A stretch of DNA of 64,000 bases from Edaphochlamys debaryana (taxonomy: Eukaryota; Chlorophyta; Chlorophyceae; Chlamydomonadales), in the NCBI GenBank assembly GCA_016858145.1, contig JAEHOE010000004.1, positions 248,001 to 312,000 on the forward strand, read 5' to 3'. Shown here one piece after another: positions 52,461 to 64,000 of this stretch (position 1 is the stretch's first letter; every line of letters starts with the position of its first letter). The notes under the pieces were generated by a model. The model did no database searches, was not told where the DNA came from, and saw only the letters and a program-made list of their open reading frames with translations. The translations under genes were made by a program, and so were the position numbers.

Positions 52461-53019
52461 ATAGGTCCCTGGTGGCGGCGCCCCGCCTGTCCATCCGCGC
52501 CCCGCCCTGGACATGCCAGCTCCTGGGCCAGACGTGTCCGCTTCCGCCGGGGGGCGGCCAGCGCACGAGCGGACCGACGGCAGCGCGCGTTGCATGGATG
52601 GGTGGGGTGATGGGGGCGGCCTCCGGCAGAGCACGACGGCTAAATTTGCGACGATAGCGGCGCGGTCATGGGTTGCACCTACCGTTATGAGGAGCAACTA
52701 AGAGAGGCAATTGAGGGCAATCACGGAGAGGCTCGGAGGGAGCGGGAAGGGCAAGGTTGGGTAGCTGGCGCGTGGGGGAAGACGGGAGGACAGGAGGGGC
52801 GAAGGGCGAGCGAGTTGGGGTGCAAGGCAGGGTTCGGGGCCGAGTTCGACGGGGTTGTCAGGGTGTCATGCAAGATCGGGCTTGGCCCGTAACGCGCATT
52901 GTTCGTCACCAAAAACTCGAGTGCGAACACCCTCCCCGCTCTGCAGCAGCTTGGAAGGCTCATACGCTACGCCCCCGCACACGAGGCGGTTGCTGACATT
53001 CCTGCAGCCAGCCGTGCAA
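52461..53019. other. Intergenic region upstream of membrane-protein gene 1
   Basis: About 560 bases with no recognised gene. It contains the 3' region of the MIB/HERC2 gene and the promoter or 5' untranslated part of the next gene. An upstream non-coding exon cannot be excluded, because a CAG acceptor-like tract (ttcctgcag) lies just before the ATG. Confidence 0.45.
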
Positions 53020-56000
53020 ATGGCGACCGCGCGCGCCCGACCCCCTCCCCAGCCTCCCCCGAGCGGGCCCGAGCCGGCGCCTCTGCCTCCTACGACCAGC
53101 GCCGCTGGCAGTCGCTGCGAACCCAGCGTGCCGTGCGTCGGCAGCGGCTGCGCGAACTTGCTGCGCAAGCGAGGGGCCGCCAGCAACCGCGGCGAAGCGT
53201 CCGCGGCCCGCGCCTTTGCTCCGGCGCACCTCCTTGACGTCCTCCTGCTGCTGGCCCAGCTCCTGCTGGTGCCCGCATCCAACCTGAGCCGCGTTCTCGC
53301 ACTGCGTGCTGGCCGCGATGCCGGGTCGGGCCCTGCTGACGAGGCTGCCCCGTTGGGAGCTGCCGGCAGCAGCAGCGGGCGCGTGGGCGGCGGCGCTGCG
53401 GGCCCGCAGCCCGCGCACGCCCTGTGGCTGGGCGGCTATGACGCGGACGTGCTTCGGAGCTTCCCCTGCGGGTGAGCGAGTGGGAGTGAGCGGGCCGTGA
53501 AGGGGAGGGCTCGAGAAGGGGAGGGAGGCCCCCCTACCCGACCCCCGTCCTCCCCCTCCCTCGTCTGTCGTCTCCCCTCACCGCTGCGCCATTCTCTCGC
53601 GCCCCCTTCCTGCTGCCGCCCCCCTTCCCCCCCGCAGCGCCAGCGGCCTGGGCCGTGCTGTCTACGCCCTCCGCCGCGGCTACCCTCACCTCGCCCTGCC
53701 ATGGCTTGCCACAGTGGATGCCTCTACCGCGCTCTACGCAGGTGGGGGCAAGCACGGCGCGCGGGGTCCAAACTCCGCGCCTAACCCGCGCTTTCTGTGC
53801 CTTGATTGTCCAGTTTCAGCTCGTTCATGCCGGCACCATGATCCCATGATTGCCATGTGACCTCAGGCGCCTTGGCCGTGGGGGCCCTCCTCCTGGCCGC
53901 CCAGCACCTCAGCACATACCTGCGCCTGCGTCGGGCGCTCGGTGGCCGGAGCGGGATGGCCGCTGCCACGGCGGCGGCGGCAGTGGGCGCAGCGGCGGCT
54001 GAGGCAGCCCAGGCTCAGCACCGCGTGCTGCAGCACTGTGTGGTGGCGGCGGTTCGGATGAGCATGCAGCTGGTGGGCAGGGGGACGGCGGAGACGGGGA
54101 GGGGTTCATGTGCGCTCGGGCCTACGTGGGGCAAGGCTAGTATCAGGACTCAGCCTGAGCTGTCCCCTGGACACCACACGCTCACCTCCCCCATGTCGCC
54201 ACCCCAGGGCAACGTCGTCTCTCCGCTCATGCTGTGGCGCCGCCTGGGCCGGCCGACCGCTGCCACCCTGTTGCCGCTGACTCCCGGCATCCACTACCTG
54301 CCAGGGGCTCGGCACCGGGGCTGCGCCTTCATAGCCATCGCTGCGGTCACCACCTGCCGGGTGCGTGTGCCTGGGCGGGGTGGAGGGCAGTGGACAGGAT
54401 TCGGTGCGTGTATGTTCCTGGGGTGGAGGGCAATGGGTGGAGGGCAATGGGTAACTGGCAAGAAAGGTGGCTTGTTGTGCCTTTCCCCCGCAGCTGCCCC
54501 TGTCCTGGCAGCTGCCCGTCAGTCTGGCAGAGCTGGCCTTAGTCACCACCCACATGGCCATCACCGACACGGTGATGTACGGTGAGTACGGCACTGGTGG
54601 CGCGCGCAGCACCGCTTCCCTCTGACCTGCTGTGACTGTATGGCTCACCTCGTGCCACACTTGAGTTGATCCTGCCTCGCTCCGTGCGCTTCCCCGCACT
54701 GTCCTTCGCAGGCGCACCCCAGCGGCCCCTGGCCGCCGCCTGCACCGCCGCCGCATGCGTACTGCTGCTGCCGGCGCTCCTGATGTACGCTACGGAGGGC
54801 TCCGTACGGCAGGCTCGGCGGGGGGCCCAGCAGGTGGCGGCCACCGCCGTCAGCGTATGGCGCTCGCCGCCGACGTCGCCCCTCAAGAAGCTGCTGTCGC
54901 CACGGCGGCTAGCGTCGCCCCCCGCGAGCCTGCCGCACTTCCCCGCGGCGGCCGCCAGCCCTCTGCCGGGTGCGGCAGCTGCATCCGCCTTTAGCCCACG
55001 AGCGAGTGCGCCGGCGCGTCCTGCCGCCGCCACGCCGGCCGCAGCGTCGCCCTTCATGCCGCCGCCAGTCCGTGCCGCTGAGCCCGGCTCAGGCGCCACG
55101 TCTGACAGCCGCCGCCGCCGCGGCAGTGGCGGCGGCGCCGTCGGGACGACCCCGTCCTCGGCAGCGGACAGCGGCCCGCTGCCCGCCGCCGTCGCGTCTC
55201 TCGACCGAGCCGCCGCCGCCGCCCCCGTTGCCAGCGCCTCGGCCGCATCGGAGCGCTGCTGTCCGCCCTCGAAGCGGCCGACAGCAGCAACGGCGACGGC
55301 GGGGACACGGGCTCAATGGTCCCCGCCGTCGGCAGTAGCCGTGACGGCGCCGGGGGCCTGGACCTGAGCCTGGGCTCCAGCAGTGCCGGCGCTGTCCGCA
55401 GCGGTGAAAGCGGCTGCAACGCTTGGGACGACGCCGGCAGCGGCAGCGGCAGCGGCAAGGAGGAGGAGGCGGGGCCGATGTGCCTGGGGTCTGTGCAGGG
55501 GCCGCCTGCTGCCGCGGCGGTGCCGCGCCGTCCCTTCCTGGACATGCGCCTGCTCCTCCCGCTCACCCCTCAGCCGCCGCCGCCCGCTGCCGCTGCTGGC
55601 ACCGCGGCTGCCCCGGGTGCTAGCTCTGTCCCCGCCAGCCCGCTCTACGTCTCACGTCTCAACAGTGCCACCGTCTCCCTCAAGCTCCAGTTCCACACCG
55701 CCGATGTGGCTGGCTTCCACAGCGCTGCTGCCGCCGCCAGTGCGGCGGCCGCGAAGGCCTTGGCAGCATCTGGCGCTGCCGGAGCTGCGGGCGGCGCCCA
55801 GCCTTGCGGCCCATACCGGCGGGGCCTGGTGGGGTGCCTGGGCTCCGTGGCGGTGCGGGGCTGCGTGCACCTCATCCAGGTGGTGCGCACGGCCAGGGGG
55901 TGAGTGCGGAGGGCGGAGGGCAGGGCCGTGGGTGTGGTGGGCAGTGCCATTAGTCGCATGGGAACGGGATGTGATGCTCAAAAGGGAAAGCGTCCATGCC

Positions 56001-59000
56001 TGAGAATGGTGGACAGATCCACCTTGGGCGGAGTAGGCGGCAGAGCATCGGTGCATGTATGCTACTCATCCCGCAAAGCACGCAGCCGCTGTTGTGACTG
56101 CCATCTCCTCAACCCCTCTTGATGCCCGTTCCGCCCTACCACAGCTCCTCTAAACCCAAGCTGCCTCCATTGCTGCCGCTGGCATCCGAGGGCGGCGGCG
56201 CGGAGGGAGGAGCCCCGAGGCCTCCAGGCGGCCGCCGTAAGCTCCACACGGAGGTCCATCAACTGCCCGCACTCCTGCCGCCGCAGCCCATCCCGGCGCA
56301 GCACGCCTCTGGAGCGCCGGCGGCCACTCCCCACGGCCAGCACCCCTCCGTCGGACCCGTCGATGCTGCCGCTGCGGCAGCCGAACTAGAGGCCTGACGC
56401 GGCTGCAGGCGGCTCGCGGCAGCGCCGGCCGCCGCCGCAGCTGGGCGGTGTGTGGGCCCGACGGGGCCTTGGAGGCAGGCGGGGGTCCTGCCCAGCTGCA
56501 ACGCAGTGAGCGAGCTCGAGTCGGCGGGCAGTGGCTCAGCGGGTGGGGCCTCTGCGGCATTGGCGGAGGGTGCAGGGGCAGACGTGCGGGGCATTCAGGC
56601 GCTGCTCCTGCGGCTGTACGACGCCTGTACGGCGGCGGCGGCGTCCGGAACCGATGAGGAGGAAGGGGCGCCGGCGGAGGGCGGAAGGGCGGAGGCGCGC
56701 AGGACGCCGCCGGCGTCACCGCGCCGGCTGGCGGCTACAGGCGCCAGCCCTCCGCGGCCGCCCGCGACGCCAGGCGGCGAAGCGGCGGGGGATGAGGCCG
56801 GCACAGCTGGCATGGCTGGGGCTGGGGGCGGCGAGGTGTATGAGGAGGAGATGCTGCCGGCTTACTTGGCGACCGCTGCAGTGGCGGTTCTGCCGCCGCC
56901 GCTCGAGGGTTCGGCTGATGCTGCAGCGGCGGCGGCAGCGGAGGCGGAGGTTGAGGTGCTCTTAGCACCTGAAGCCGTCGCCGCCATCGCCCTTCTACAG
57001 CCTCGCGCTGGCCAACAGGCGGCGGCGTCGGCAGTGCATGGCCTGAGGGTGAGGGTCGTGGCGGCGGCGGCGGGGGCTCCTGGGCTGGCGGAGGCGACGG
57101 CAGGTGGCGAGGGCTCCGCCCCGCCCGCTGGCGGCGCCGTGGGCGCTGTCCTGGACGAGGTTCTGCCTCTGAAGCCGCTGCGGCGCTGCACCAGCGGCAG
57201 CGGCTCTCGTCGCACGGCGGAGGGCGAGTGGCCAGCGGCGGTGGTGCGAGTGGCTTTCCCGGTGAGCTGCAAGGAAAGGGTCGGGGCGGACGCGCAGGGC
57301 CAAGGCCTACTGATAATCCCGGACAGTATTGCCTCGCCTTCCGCTGTCTCCTTCTCTCAAATCCGTATTGCCCCGCCCAGACCGGACTGCTCACCCAGCC
57401 GCCCGCCGTCCTCATGCTCCACCTGCTGCCGCCGCCGCCGGAGGGCGAGGGCCAAGGCAGCGACGCCGCCGCATCCGCCGCCGCCGCCACCGCACCCGCC
57501 GGTGGCGGCAGGTCCAGCCGTGTCCTGGCCTCCCTGCCGCTGCTAGTCGCCGAACACCCCGCGGCAGCCGCCGAGCTGTCCGCACTATACGACGCAAGCG
57601 CGGCCGAGTACGACATGTTCCGTGTCGGCCGGTCCACACTGTCCGCTTGCTACAGCCGCTCGCGGCTGCAGGCGTACCAGGGCCACATGGCAGAGCTGAT
57701 TGCTGACGTGGCCCTCCTGCTGCAGCCGCCGTTGTCCCCAACGGCGGGCCCGTCGGCAGCGGCTGCAGCCCAGGTGGAGCTGGCGGCGATTACGGGCTCC
57801 CAGCTCCTCGCCTTCATGCGGGGGCAGGGCATGGCTGCGTGCGCAGCCCTGGTGGCGGCGGCGCTGCAGGAGCGCTGGGGCCTGGGGCCGCAGGAGCTGA
57901 CGGCGGCAGCAGGAGCCGAGGCGGAGGAGCTGTTCGTCGGGGCTACGGTGGCAGTCGCCACGATCCTGCCCGCGCCATCGCCGCCGTCGCAGGCAGCGAC
58001 AGCACCTGACGGTGCCGCCGCTGTGCTCCCCGCGGCGGTTCCTTTCCCGGAACCGCCTTCCTCGGCCGAGCTCCCTCGCGACAAGGGCCTGCCTCGCCCG
58101 GGCCGTCTGCCGCCTCCACACCAGCCGGCAAGCGCGAGGCAGGGCCCGGGCCTTCTCCTGCCGCCGTCGCTGCCGGACCCCAGCGTAGCGGTGTGTCCCG
58201 AGTATGCCGTGTGCTGCGGAGCGAGGGCACTGTGTGGGCCGTCATCCTGCTCAAGCACTTCCTGGTGGGTGGGTGAGAGGGAGGGAGGAAGGGCGGCGTG
58301 AGTGCAGGAATGCGCAGAGCTCAGTGTACGTGGGAGCACAGCTCCAAGGGCAACACCTCGACCCACCCATGCACCGGCCAATTGAGCTATACGGTACGGT
58401 ATGGGCCCCTGCCATGCGCCCTCCCACCCTCAGGCCATCAAGCACGCCCTCGTCACCCCCGGCGTGCCTTGGTACAACCGGGCGCTCCTCATCGCCTTCC
58501 TGGCGCCAGCCCTGGGGCCGCCGGCCGTGCTGCTGCTGGCGCCCCGGGTCTACGCCGCGCACCGCACTGCCCTGGTCCTCCTGCTGTGGGAGGCGCCGCT
58601 CCAGGCCTTCTTGGTGGGTACCAGTGCTGCAGCGATCGACAACTATAGCTACACAGGCGCTCCCGTTGTGCAGCACCCGCTCAAACTAGGCAGCTCAGCC
58701 ACGTTGGTTTACCTGAGGCTCTGCAGTAACGCACATTGCTTCTTCCGTCCGCACCAGGCGCTGGTGAGCTGCGGCGTCATCCCCTCCTGCCGCCGCTGCA
58801 TCAGCGTGCGACACCACATCGTCCACATGGTGCTGAACGTGGGTACAGGGTGCTGCCGTACATCGGGCAGGAGGGACGAGGGGGGCGGGTGCGTCAGCGC
58901 CGAGGTTCCAGCAGCAGAGGGCAGGCAGGCACCATGGGACAAAGGGATGACGGGGGCGGGCGCGTCTCGGCCCAGACATGCCCCTCTCGAGCAGCCTGGT

Positions 59001-59300
59001 GAGGCAGCACACGCACGGGGAGGTGGGGTCAGAGCGAAGTGCAGCAAGGTCGCCACCGAGCCCCGCGTGCCACGCCTGTCATCGCCCCGCCCGCAGCTCT
59101 TCTTCCAGCCGGGCCTGCTGGGCCTGCGCCCCTCCCTGGTGGGGCTGGTGCTGACCGCCCGCATCGTGCCCTTCACGGCAGCGTCCGCGGTCTGGGGGCA
59201 GCTGGCGCCTGCCTGTGTGGCGGCGAGCGGAGTGGCGGGGGTGGGCGTGGGCGTAGCCACGGCGGCGTTCGTTCGTGCGGAGGGTGCGGCGATGCGATGA
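53020..59300 (+). CDS. Multipass membrane protein, unrecognised family, tandem paralogue 1
   Basis: Early exons are 53020-53471, 53638-53741, 53867-54072, 54208-54360, 54494-54581 and 54712 to about 55899. Later exons lie near 56147-56400, 56493-57259, 57380-58262, 58434-58615, 58759-58840 and 59098-59300 (borders approximate). Hydrophobic segments include LLDVLLLLAQLLLVPA, ALAVGALLLAAQHL, CTAAACVLLLPALLMY and, near the C-terminus, LLIAFLAPALGPPAVLLLAP and GVAGVGVGVATAAF. This suggests at least six to eight spans with a large Ser/Ala/Gly-rich loop between. No transporter or enzyme motif was recognised. The long exon from 54712 is open in two overlapping frames (to 55367, and 55316-55903), while the paralogue reads through in one frame. 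A frameshift or unmodelled splice therefore lies around 55130-55300. Confidence 0.55.
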
Positions 59301-60029
59301 AGAGCAACGCAGGCGGGCTACGGCCGCGTGTTAGAAGCTGCTAGATGGCTGCGGCCGGCCGGGTCGAGGGATGGCCGTTTCGAAAGTGGCCTGGAAAGGC
59401 ACGTAATACATACACCTGAGTGAGGGTGTGATAGGATTCATGGGGGAGACAAGATGAGCTAAAAGAGAGAGAGGAGCGGAGACGGGAGTCATAAACCGGG
59501 GGGGGTCAATGCGCGGGGCGAACTAGTCGAGTTCTCATGTCGGGGGGAGCTTCCCTGCCTTAGCGTTCAGTCCCATGCCGGCCGGGGATTCCCTGCCTAG
59601 TAGTCAGTTCTCATGTCAGCGGGGGCTGCCTCACCCTATCTAGTGTTCGGTTTCCATGTCGACGGGGGGTTTTCCTTGCCGAGTGTTCATTTCTCAAGTC
59701 TGGGGCCGCCTTGCGGTCAGTAGTACTCATGATTGCAGCTGTGAGGGCAACTGGCCCGCACTGGCACGCTTACCGGAGATTGTGGCCGTTACGCGGGCAA
59801 CTGGAAAACCGTGCGGCAGTTGTGGTTTGTTCGGATGTGTTGCGGTTGTGAGGGAATGCGGATGGGGCAGGAGGTGGGGACAGGTGCGGGTGCGGGTGAC
59901 GGGGGCCGATCGGGGGGATGGCGGGAAGCGCGCCTGCGCGGATCGAACCTCCCGCCCACTAAGCATGCGTACGTGCTCTGAACGCCACGCATATCACACC
60001 TTGTAACACTAGCACACCGACTCTGCAGA
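59301..60029. other. Spacer between the two membrane-protein paralogues
   Basis: About 730 bases, with several imperfect copies of a ctagtgttcagttctcatgtc-like word between about 59520 and 59700, and a TGTAA word at 60002. No coding feature is supported. It should contain the 3' end of paralogue 1 and the promoter of paralogue 2. Confidence 0.45.
59520..59705. repeat. Degenerate ~60-bp tandem repeat between the membrane-protein genes
   Basis: Four loosely repeated units carry cagttctcatgtc or cggtttccatgtc followed by a G-run and ttccctgcc or ttccttgcc. Spacing is about 50-60 bases. The degeneracy makes the exact unit uncertain. Confidence 0.5.
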
Positions 60030-63000
60030 ATGCCCTGGCGCCGCGCTGTCCTAGCCGCGGAGGTCTTCCCGTCCGCGCAGGAGCCTCCCGACCCTGCGCG
60101 CCCCGCCCCTTCCTCACCAGCGCACGCCAGGAGCAGACGCAGCCGGGTCGCTGACAGCGGGGGCGGCAGCAGCGGCAGCGCCGCGCCCCAGATCCCCCTC
60201 ACTGCGGCTCGCGTTGCTGCAGGCACCGCGGCGCTCTGCGCCTGTGCTGCTCGCTCCCTCCACGATTTCCTCTTCCTGCTGGCCCAGCTCCTGCTGGTGC
60301 CCGCATCCAACCTGAGCCGCTTCCTGGCGCTGAGGGCTGGCTGCGACGCCGGGTCGGGCCCTGCTGACGAGGCTGCCCCGTTGGGAGCTGCCGGCAGCAG
60401 CAGCGGGCGCGTGGGCAGCGGCGCTGCGGGCCCGCAGCCCGCGCACGCCCTGTGGCTGGGCGGCTATGACGCGGACGTGCTTCGGAGCTTCCCCTGCGGG
60501 TGAGCGAGTGGGAGTGAGCGGGCCGTGAAGGGGAGGGCTCGAGAAGGGGAGGGAGGCCCCCCTACCCGACCCCAGTCCTCCCCCTCCCTCGTCTGTCGTC
60601 TCCCCTCACCGCTGCGCCATTCTCTCGCGCCCCGTTCCCACTGCCAATCCTACCTGCTCACCGCAGCGCCAGCGGCCTGGGCCGCGCCGCCTACGCCCTC
60701 CGCCGCGGCTACGCCCTCCTGGCCCTGCCACAAGTCGCCACGGTGGATGCCTCATCCGCGCTCTACACAGGTGGGGGCCACAACGGGCGCTTAGACTAAC
60801 TTCCAGGGTGCAGGGCGACATCTGCAACCTCCAGGGACCCCCGGACGCACAATGTTGCGCCCGCACACCCGCAGGCGCCCTGGCCGTGGGGGCCCTCCTG
60901 CTGGCCGCCCAGCACCTCAGCACATACCTGCGCCTGCGTCGGGCGCTCGGTGGCCGGAGCGGGATGGCCGCTGCCACGGCGGCGGCGGCAGTGGGCGCAG
61001 CGGCGGCTGAGGCAGCCCAGGCTCAGCACCGCGTGCTGCAGCACTGTGTGGTGGCGGCGGTTCGGATGAGCATGCAGCTGGTGGGCAGGGGGACGGCGGA
61101 GACGGGGAGGGGTTCATGTGCGCTCGGGCCTACGTGGGGCAAGGCTAGTATCAGGACTCAGCCTGAGCTGTCCCCTGGACACCACACGCTCACCTCCCCC
61201 ATGCCGCCACCCCAGGGCAAGGTCGTCTCTCCGCTCATGCTGTGGCGCCGCCTGGGGCGCTCTGCTGCCGCCGCTCTACTGCCGCTCACGCCTGCCGCCT
61301 ACTACCTGCCCGGGGGGCGGCACCGGGGCTGCGCCTTCGTTCCCATGGTGGCAGTCACCACTGGCCGGGTGCGTGAGCCTGGGGGGTGGAGGGCAGTGGG
61401 CAGGATTCGGTACGTGTATGTTTCTGGGGTGGAGGGCAATGGGAAAATGGCAAGAAAGGTGTCTTGTTGTGCCTTTCCCCCCGCAGCTGCCCCTGTCCTG
61501 GCAGCTGCCCGTCAGCCTGGCGGAGCTGGCCTTAGTCATCACCCACATGGCCATCACCGACACCGTGATGTACGGTGAGTACGGCACTGGTGGCGCGCGC
61601 AGCACCGCTTCCCTCTGACCTGCTGTGACTGTATGGCTCACCTCGTGCCACACTTGAGTTGATCCTGCCTCGCTCCGTGCGTTTCTCCGCACTGTCCTTC
61701 GCAGGCGCACCCCAGCGGCCCCTGGCCACCGCCTGCACCGCCGCCGCATGCGTACTGCTGCTGCCGGCGCTCCTGATGTACGCTACGGAGGGCTCCGTAC
61801 GGCAGGCCCGGCGGGGGCCCCAGCAGGTGGCGGCTGCCGCCGTCAGCGTGTGGCGCTCTCCGCCGACGTCGCCCCTCAAGAAGCTGCTGTCGCCACGGCG
61901 GCTAGCGACGCCCCCCACGAGCCCTTCTGTCTTGGCCGCTGACGCTAGCCCTCTGCCGAGTTTGCCCACAACCGGCGGCCGCGCGGGCGACGCAGAGGCG
62001 GCGACTTCCTTGCCGGTCACTGTGCTGCCGGCGGAAGCCGCTGCTGTATTCTCCCGCTCGCCTCTTGAGACCGCGAACCAATCCGGCGACACGCCGGCGG
62101 TGGCAGACGCTGCCGCCGGCGCCTTCGCCAGCGCTGAGCAGAGCTACAGCGGCGGCGGCGGGCCCGAGTGCATTGCCAACAACCCCTTCCCCTATTCCAG
62201 GCTGGACAGCCTCCGGAGCCTCTTGTCCACTGTGCCCGCCGCTGCCGGCAGCAGCCGCAACGGCGCCGCCAGCGACGGCAAGCTGAGCCGCGGCTCGAGT
62301 ATCGCCGGCGGCGGGGCCGACGGCGCCGCCAGCGAGGCGGAGAGCGACCACGGCGCTGACAGCGGCTGCAGCGTCTGCGGTGGCGGCGGGAGTGACAGCG
62401 ACGACAACGAGGTGACGGCGCTGGCGGCGGCGGCAGCACCTGCGACTGCAGCGGCTATCTCTCTTCACACCAAAAGCGTGCCGCTGCGAACCGCGGCGGC
62501 GCCACGCCTCCCCTCGCTGGACATGCGCCTGCTCCTTCCGCGCACAACCCTGGCGGCCGCCGCTGACTCTACCAGCCTGGGCTCCCTAGCCGCTCAAGGC
62601 GCTAGCTCTGTCCCCGCCAGCCCGCTCTACGTCTCACGTCTCAACAGTGCCACCGTCTCCCTCAAGCTCCAGTTCCACACCGCCGATGTGGCTGGCTTCC
62701 ACAGCGCTGCTGCCGCCGCCAGTGCGGCGGCCGCGAAGGCCTTGGCAGCATCTGGCGCTGCCGGAGCTGCGGGCGGCGCCCAGCCTCGCGGCCCGTACCG
62801 GCGGGGCCTGGTAGGGTGCCTGGGCTCCGTGGCGGTGCGGGGCTGCGTGCACCTCATCCAGGTGGTGCGCACGGCCAGGGGGTGAGTGGGAGGGCGGAGG
62901 GCACGATCGGGAGAGCAAGTTGCATAGTCTTTAGTCTGGTTGAGGGTTAGCTGGTACGGGACTGCTGGTCCCAGCATGCTATGCTACGCCATGCCCCGAC

Positions 63001-64000
63001 ATCCCACCACCGCATCCCGCCGGCACCGTAGGATCACGGCACCGGCGCGCCGCAGGCCCCTGCTCACCCGCGCCTTACCTGATGGCGACAGCGGCCAAGA
63101 GGACCGCGCCCCGGCTGGCGGCCGCGTCATCCACACTGCGGTCCACAGCCTCCCCGCGCCCCGGTCCTCCGCGCCTCCGCCCGGCGACAGCGGCGGTCCC
63201 ATGGAACCGCCGCCGCCGGCAGGGCACGGGCCGGAGCACGCAGCAGCTGCTGCTGACTTCACTCCCGAGGGATCCCCAATTTCGCCGGCCCACATGGCTC
63301 AGCGGCAGGCCCGGCAAGCGCAGCAGCAGCTCCCCGCGGCTGGCAGTCGCTGGGCGCGTCTAGTCGTAGCAGCTGGGTGGCGGGCCCGGGGGCGCGAGGC
63401 GACCTGCCCAGTCGCAACGTCATGAGCGAGATTGCCCCTGCGGCAGGCGACGGAGCCGCCGCGCGTGCGGGAGCGGGAGCGGGTGCGCCGGCGGAGGCTG
63501 GCATTCAGGCGCTGCTGCGTCACCTGTACGAGCACGTGGCTCCTGTGGAGGGGCAGGTTGCGGGGGCAATGGTGGCGGAGGCGGAGGGCGGGGTGGCGGA
63601 GGCGCACAGGACGCCGCCGGCGTCACCATCTCGGCTGGCGGCTACAGGCGCCAGCCCTCCGCGGCCGCCCGCGACGCCAGGCGGCGAAGCGGCGGGGAAT
63701 GAGGCCGGCACAGCTGGCATGGCTGGGGCTGGGGGCGGCGAGGTGTATGAGGAGGAGATGCTGCCGGCTTACTTGGCGACCGCTGCAGTGGCGGTTCTGC
63801 CGCCGCCGCTCGAGGGTTCGGCTGATGCTGCAGCGGCGGCGGCAGCGGAGGCGGAGGTTGAGGTGCTGTTAGCGCCTGAAGCCGTCGCCGCCATCGCCCT
63901 TCTACAGCCTCGGGCTGGCCAACAGGCATCAGCGTCGGCGGTGCATGGCCTGAGGGTGAGGGTCGTGGCGGCGGCGGCGGGGGCTCCTGGGCCGGCGGAG
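60030..64000 (+). CDS. Multipass membrane protein, tandem paralogue 2 (cut by the right edge)
   Basis: The first exon is 60030-60499, followed by the same exon series as paralogue 1 (about 60667-60770, 60875-61080, 61216-61368, 61488-61575, 61706-62881, then beyond 63060). The 61706-62881 exon is one continuous frame, unlike paralogue 1. The leader (MPWRRAVLAAEVFPSAQE) and the loop around 61920-62580 are unrelated in sequence to paralogue 1. Exons 2-6 and several introns are almost identical. The loop is Ser/Gly/Asp-rich (SDSDDNE near 62395). The final visible exon (from about 63412) encodes AGIQALLRHLYEH, matching AGIQ-type sequence in paralogue 1, and is open to the window end. The function is unknown. 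Confidence 0.55.

Noticed and set aside
1..64000. tRNA, rRNA or other structured RNA genes
   Set aside because: I looked for tRNA-like box motifs and cloverleaf-type pairing by eye and found nothing convincing. A covariance-model scan would be needed to exclude them.

Overview
The window looks like nuclear DNA of a chlorophycean, probably volvocine (Chlamydomonas/Volvox-like), green alga. The evidence is very high GC, genes cut into many short exons by GTGAGT/GTGCGT...CAG introns, Ala/Pro/Gly-rich proteins with hydroxyproline-type Pro-Ser stalks, a plastid-type arogenate/prephenate dehydratase with a transit-like leader, and TGTAA-type candidate poly(A) signals. No bacterial operons, rRNA, tRNA or CRISPR arrays were seen. 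Species and chromosome cannot be fixed from sequence alone.

Layout. (1) 1-15.5 kb holds a head-to-head pair of paralogous cell-surface genes. The minus-strand one runs off the left edge. The plus-strand one (2986-15454) is a complete receptor-like kinase: signal peptide, long ectodomain, Pro-rich stalk, one membrane span and a cytoplasmic kinase. Its P-loop exon pair is tandemly duplicated, and a 3.45-kb intron full of minisatellites splits its kinase lobes. (2) 14.05-37.12 kb is an approximately 11.5-kb direct tandem duplication (copy A 14048-25548, copy B 25549-37116). Each copy carries the kinase C-terminal exons, a degraded PHD-finger/transposon-like stretch, a minus-strand intronless three-repeat gene and a plus-strand MYND-finger gene. 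The two copies have picked up different inactivating changes. (3) 36.9-43.3 kb is a minus-strand head-to-tail array of three more members of the intronless three-repeat family. With the member at 18.8-20.7 kb and its frameshifted copy, this is a lineage-type expansion of predicted organelle-targeted proteins with three B3/AbrB-like barrel repeats. (4) 44.1-48.3 kb is the arogenate/prephenate dehydratase gene, the only clear core-metabolic gene. (5) 49.2-52.5 kb is a coiled-coil protein with a MIB/HERC2 domain. (6) 53.0-64.0 kb holds two tandem paralogues of an unrecognised multipass membrane protein. The second is cut by the right edge, and the two share patches of near identity that include introns.

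Exon models were built by hand from splice consensus and frame continuity. For the receptor kinase, the copy-A MYND gene, the dehydratase and the MIB/HERC2 gene the exon lengths sum to an exact multiple of three with no internal stop. The most novel material is the three-repeat family with its shared upstream element, the duplicated P-loop exon module, and the young tandem duplication with copy-specific gene inactivation.
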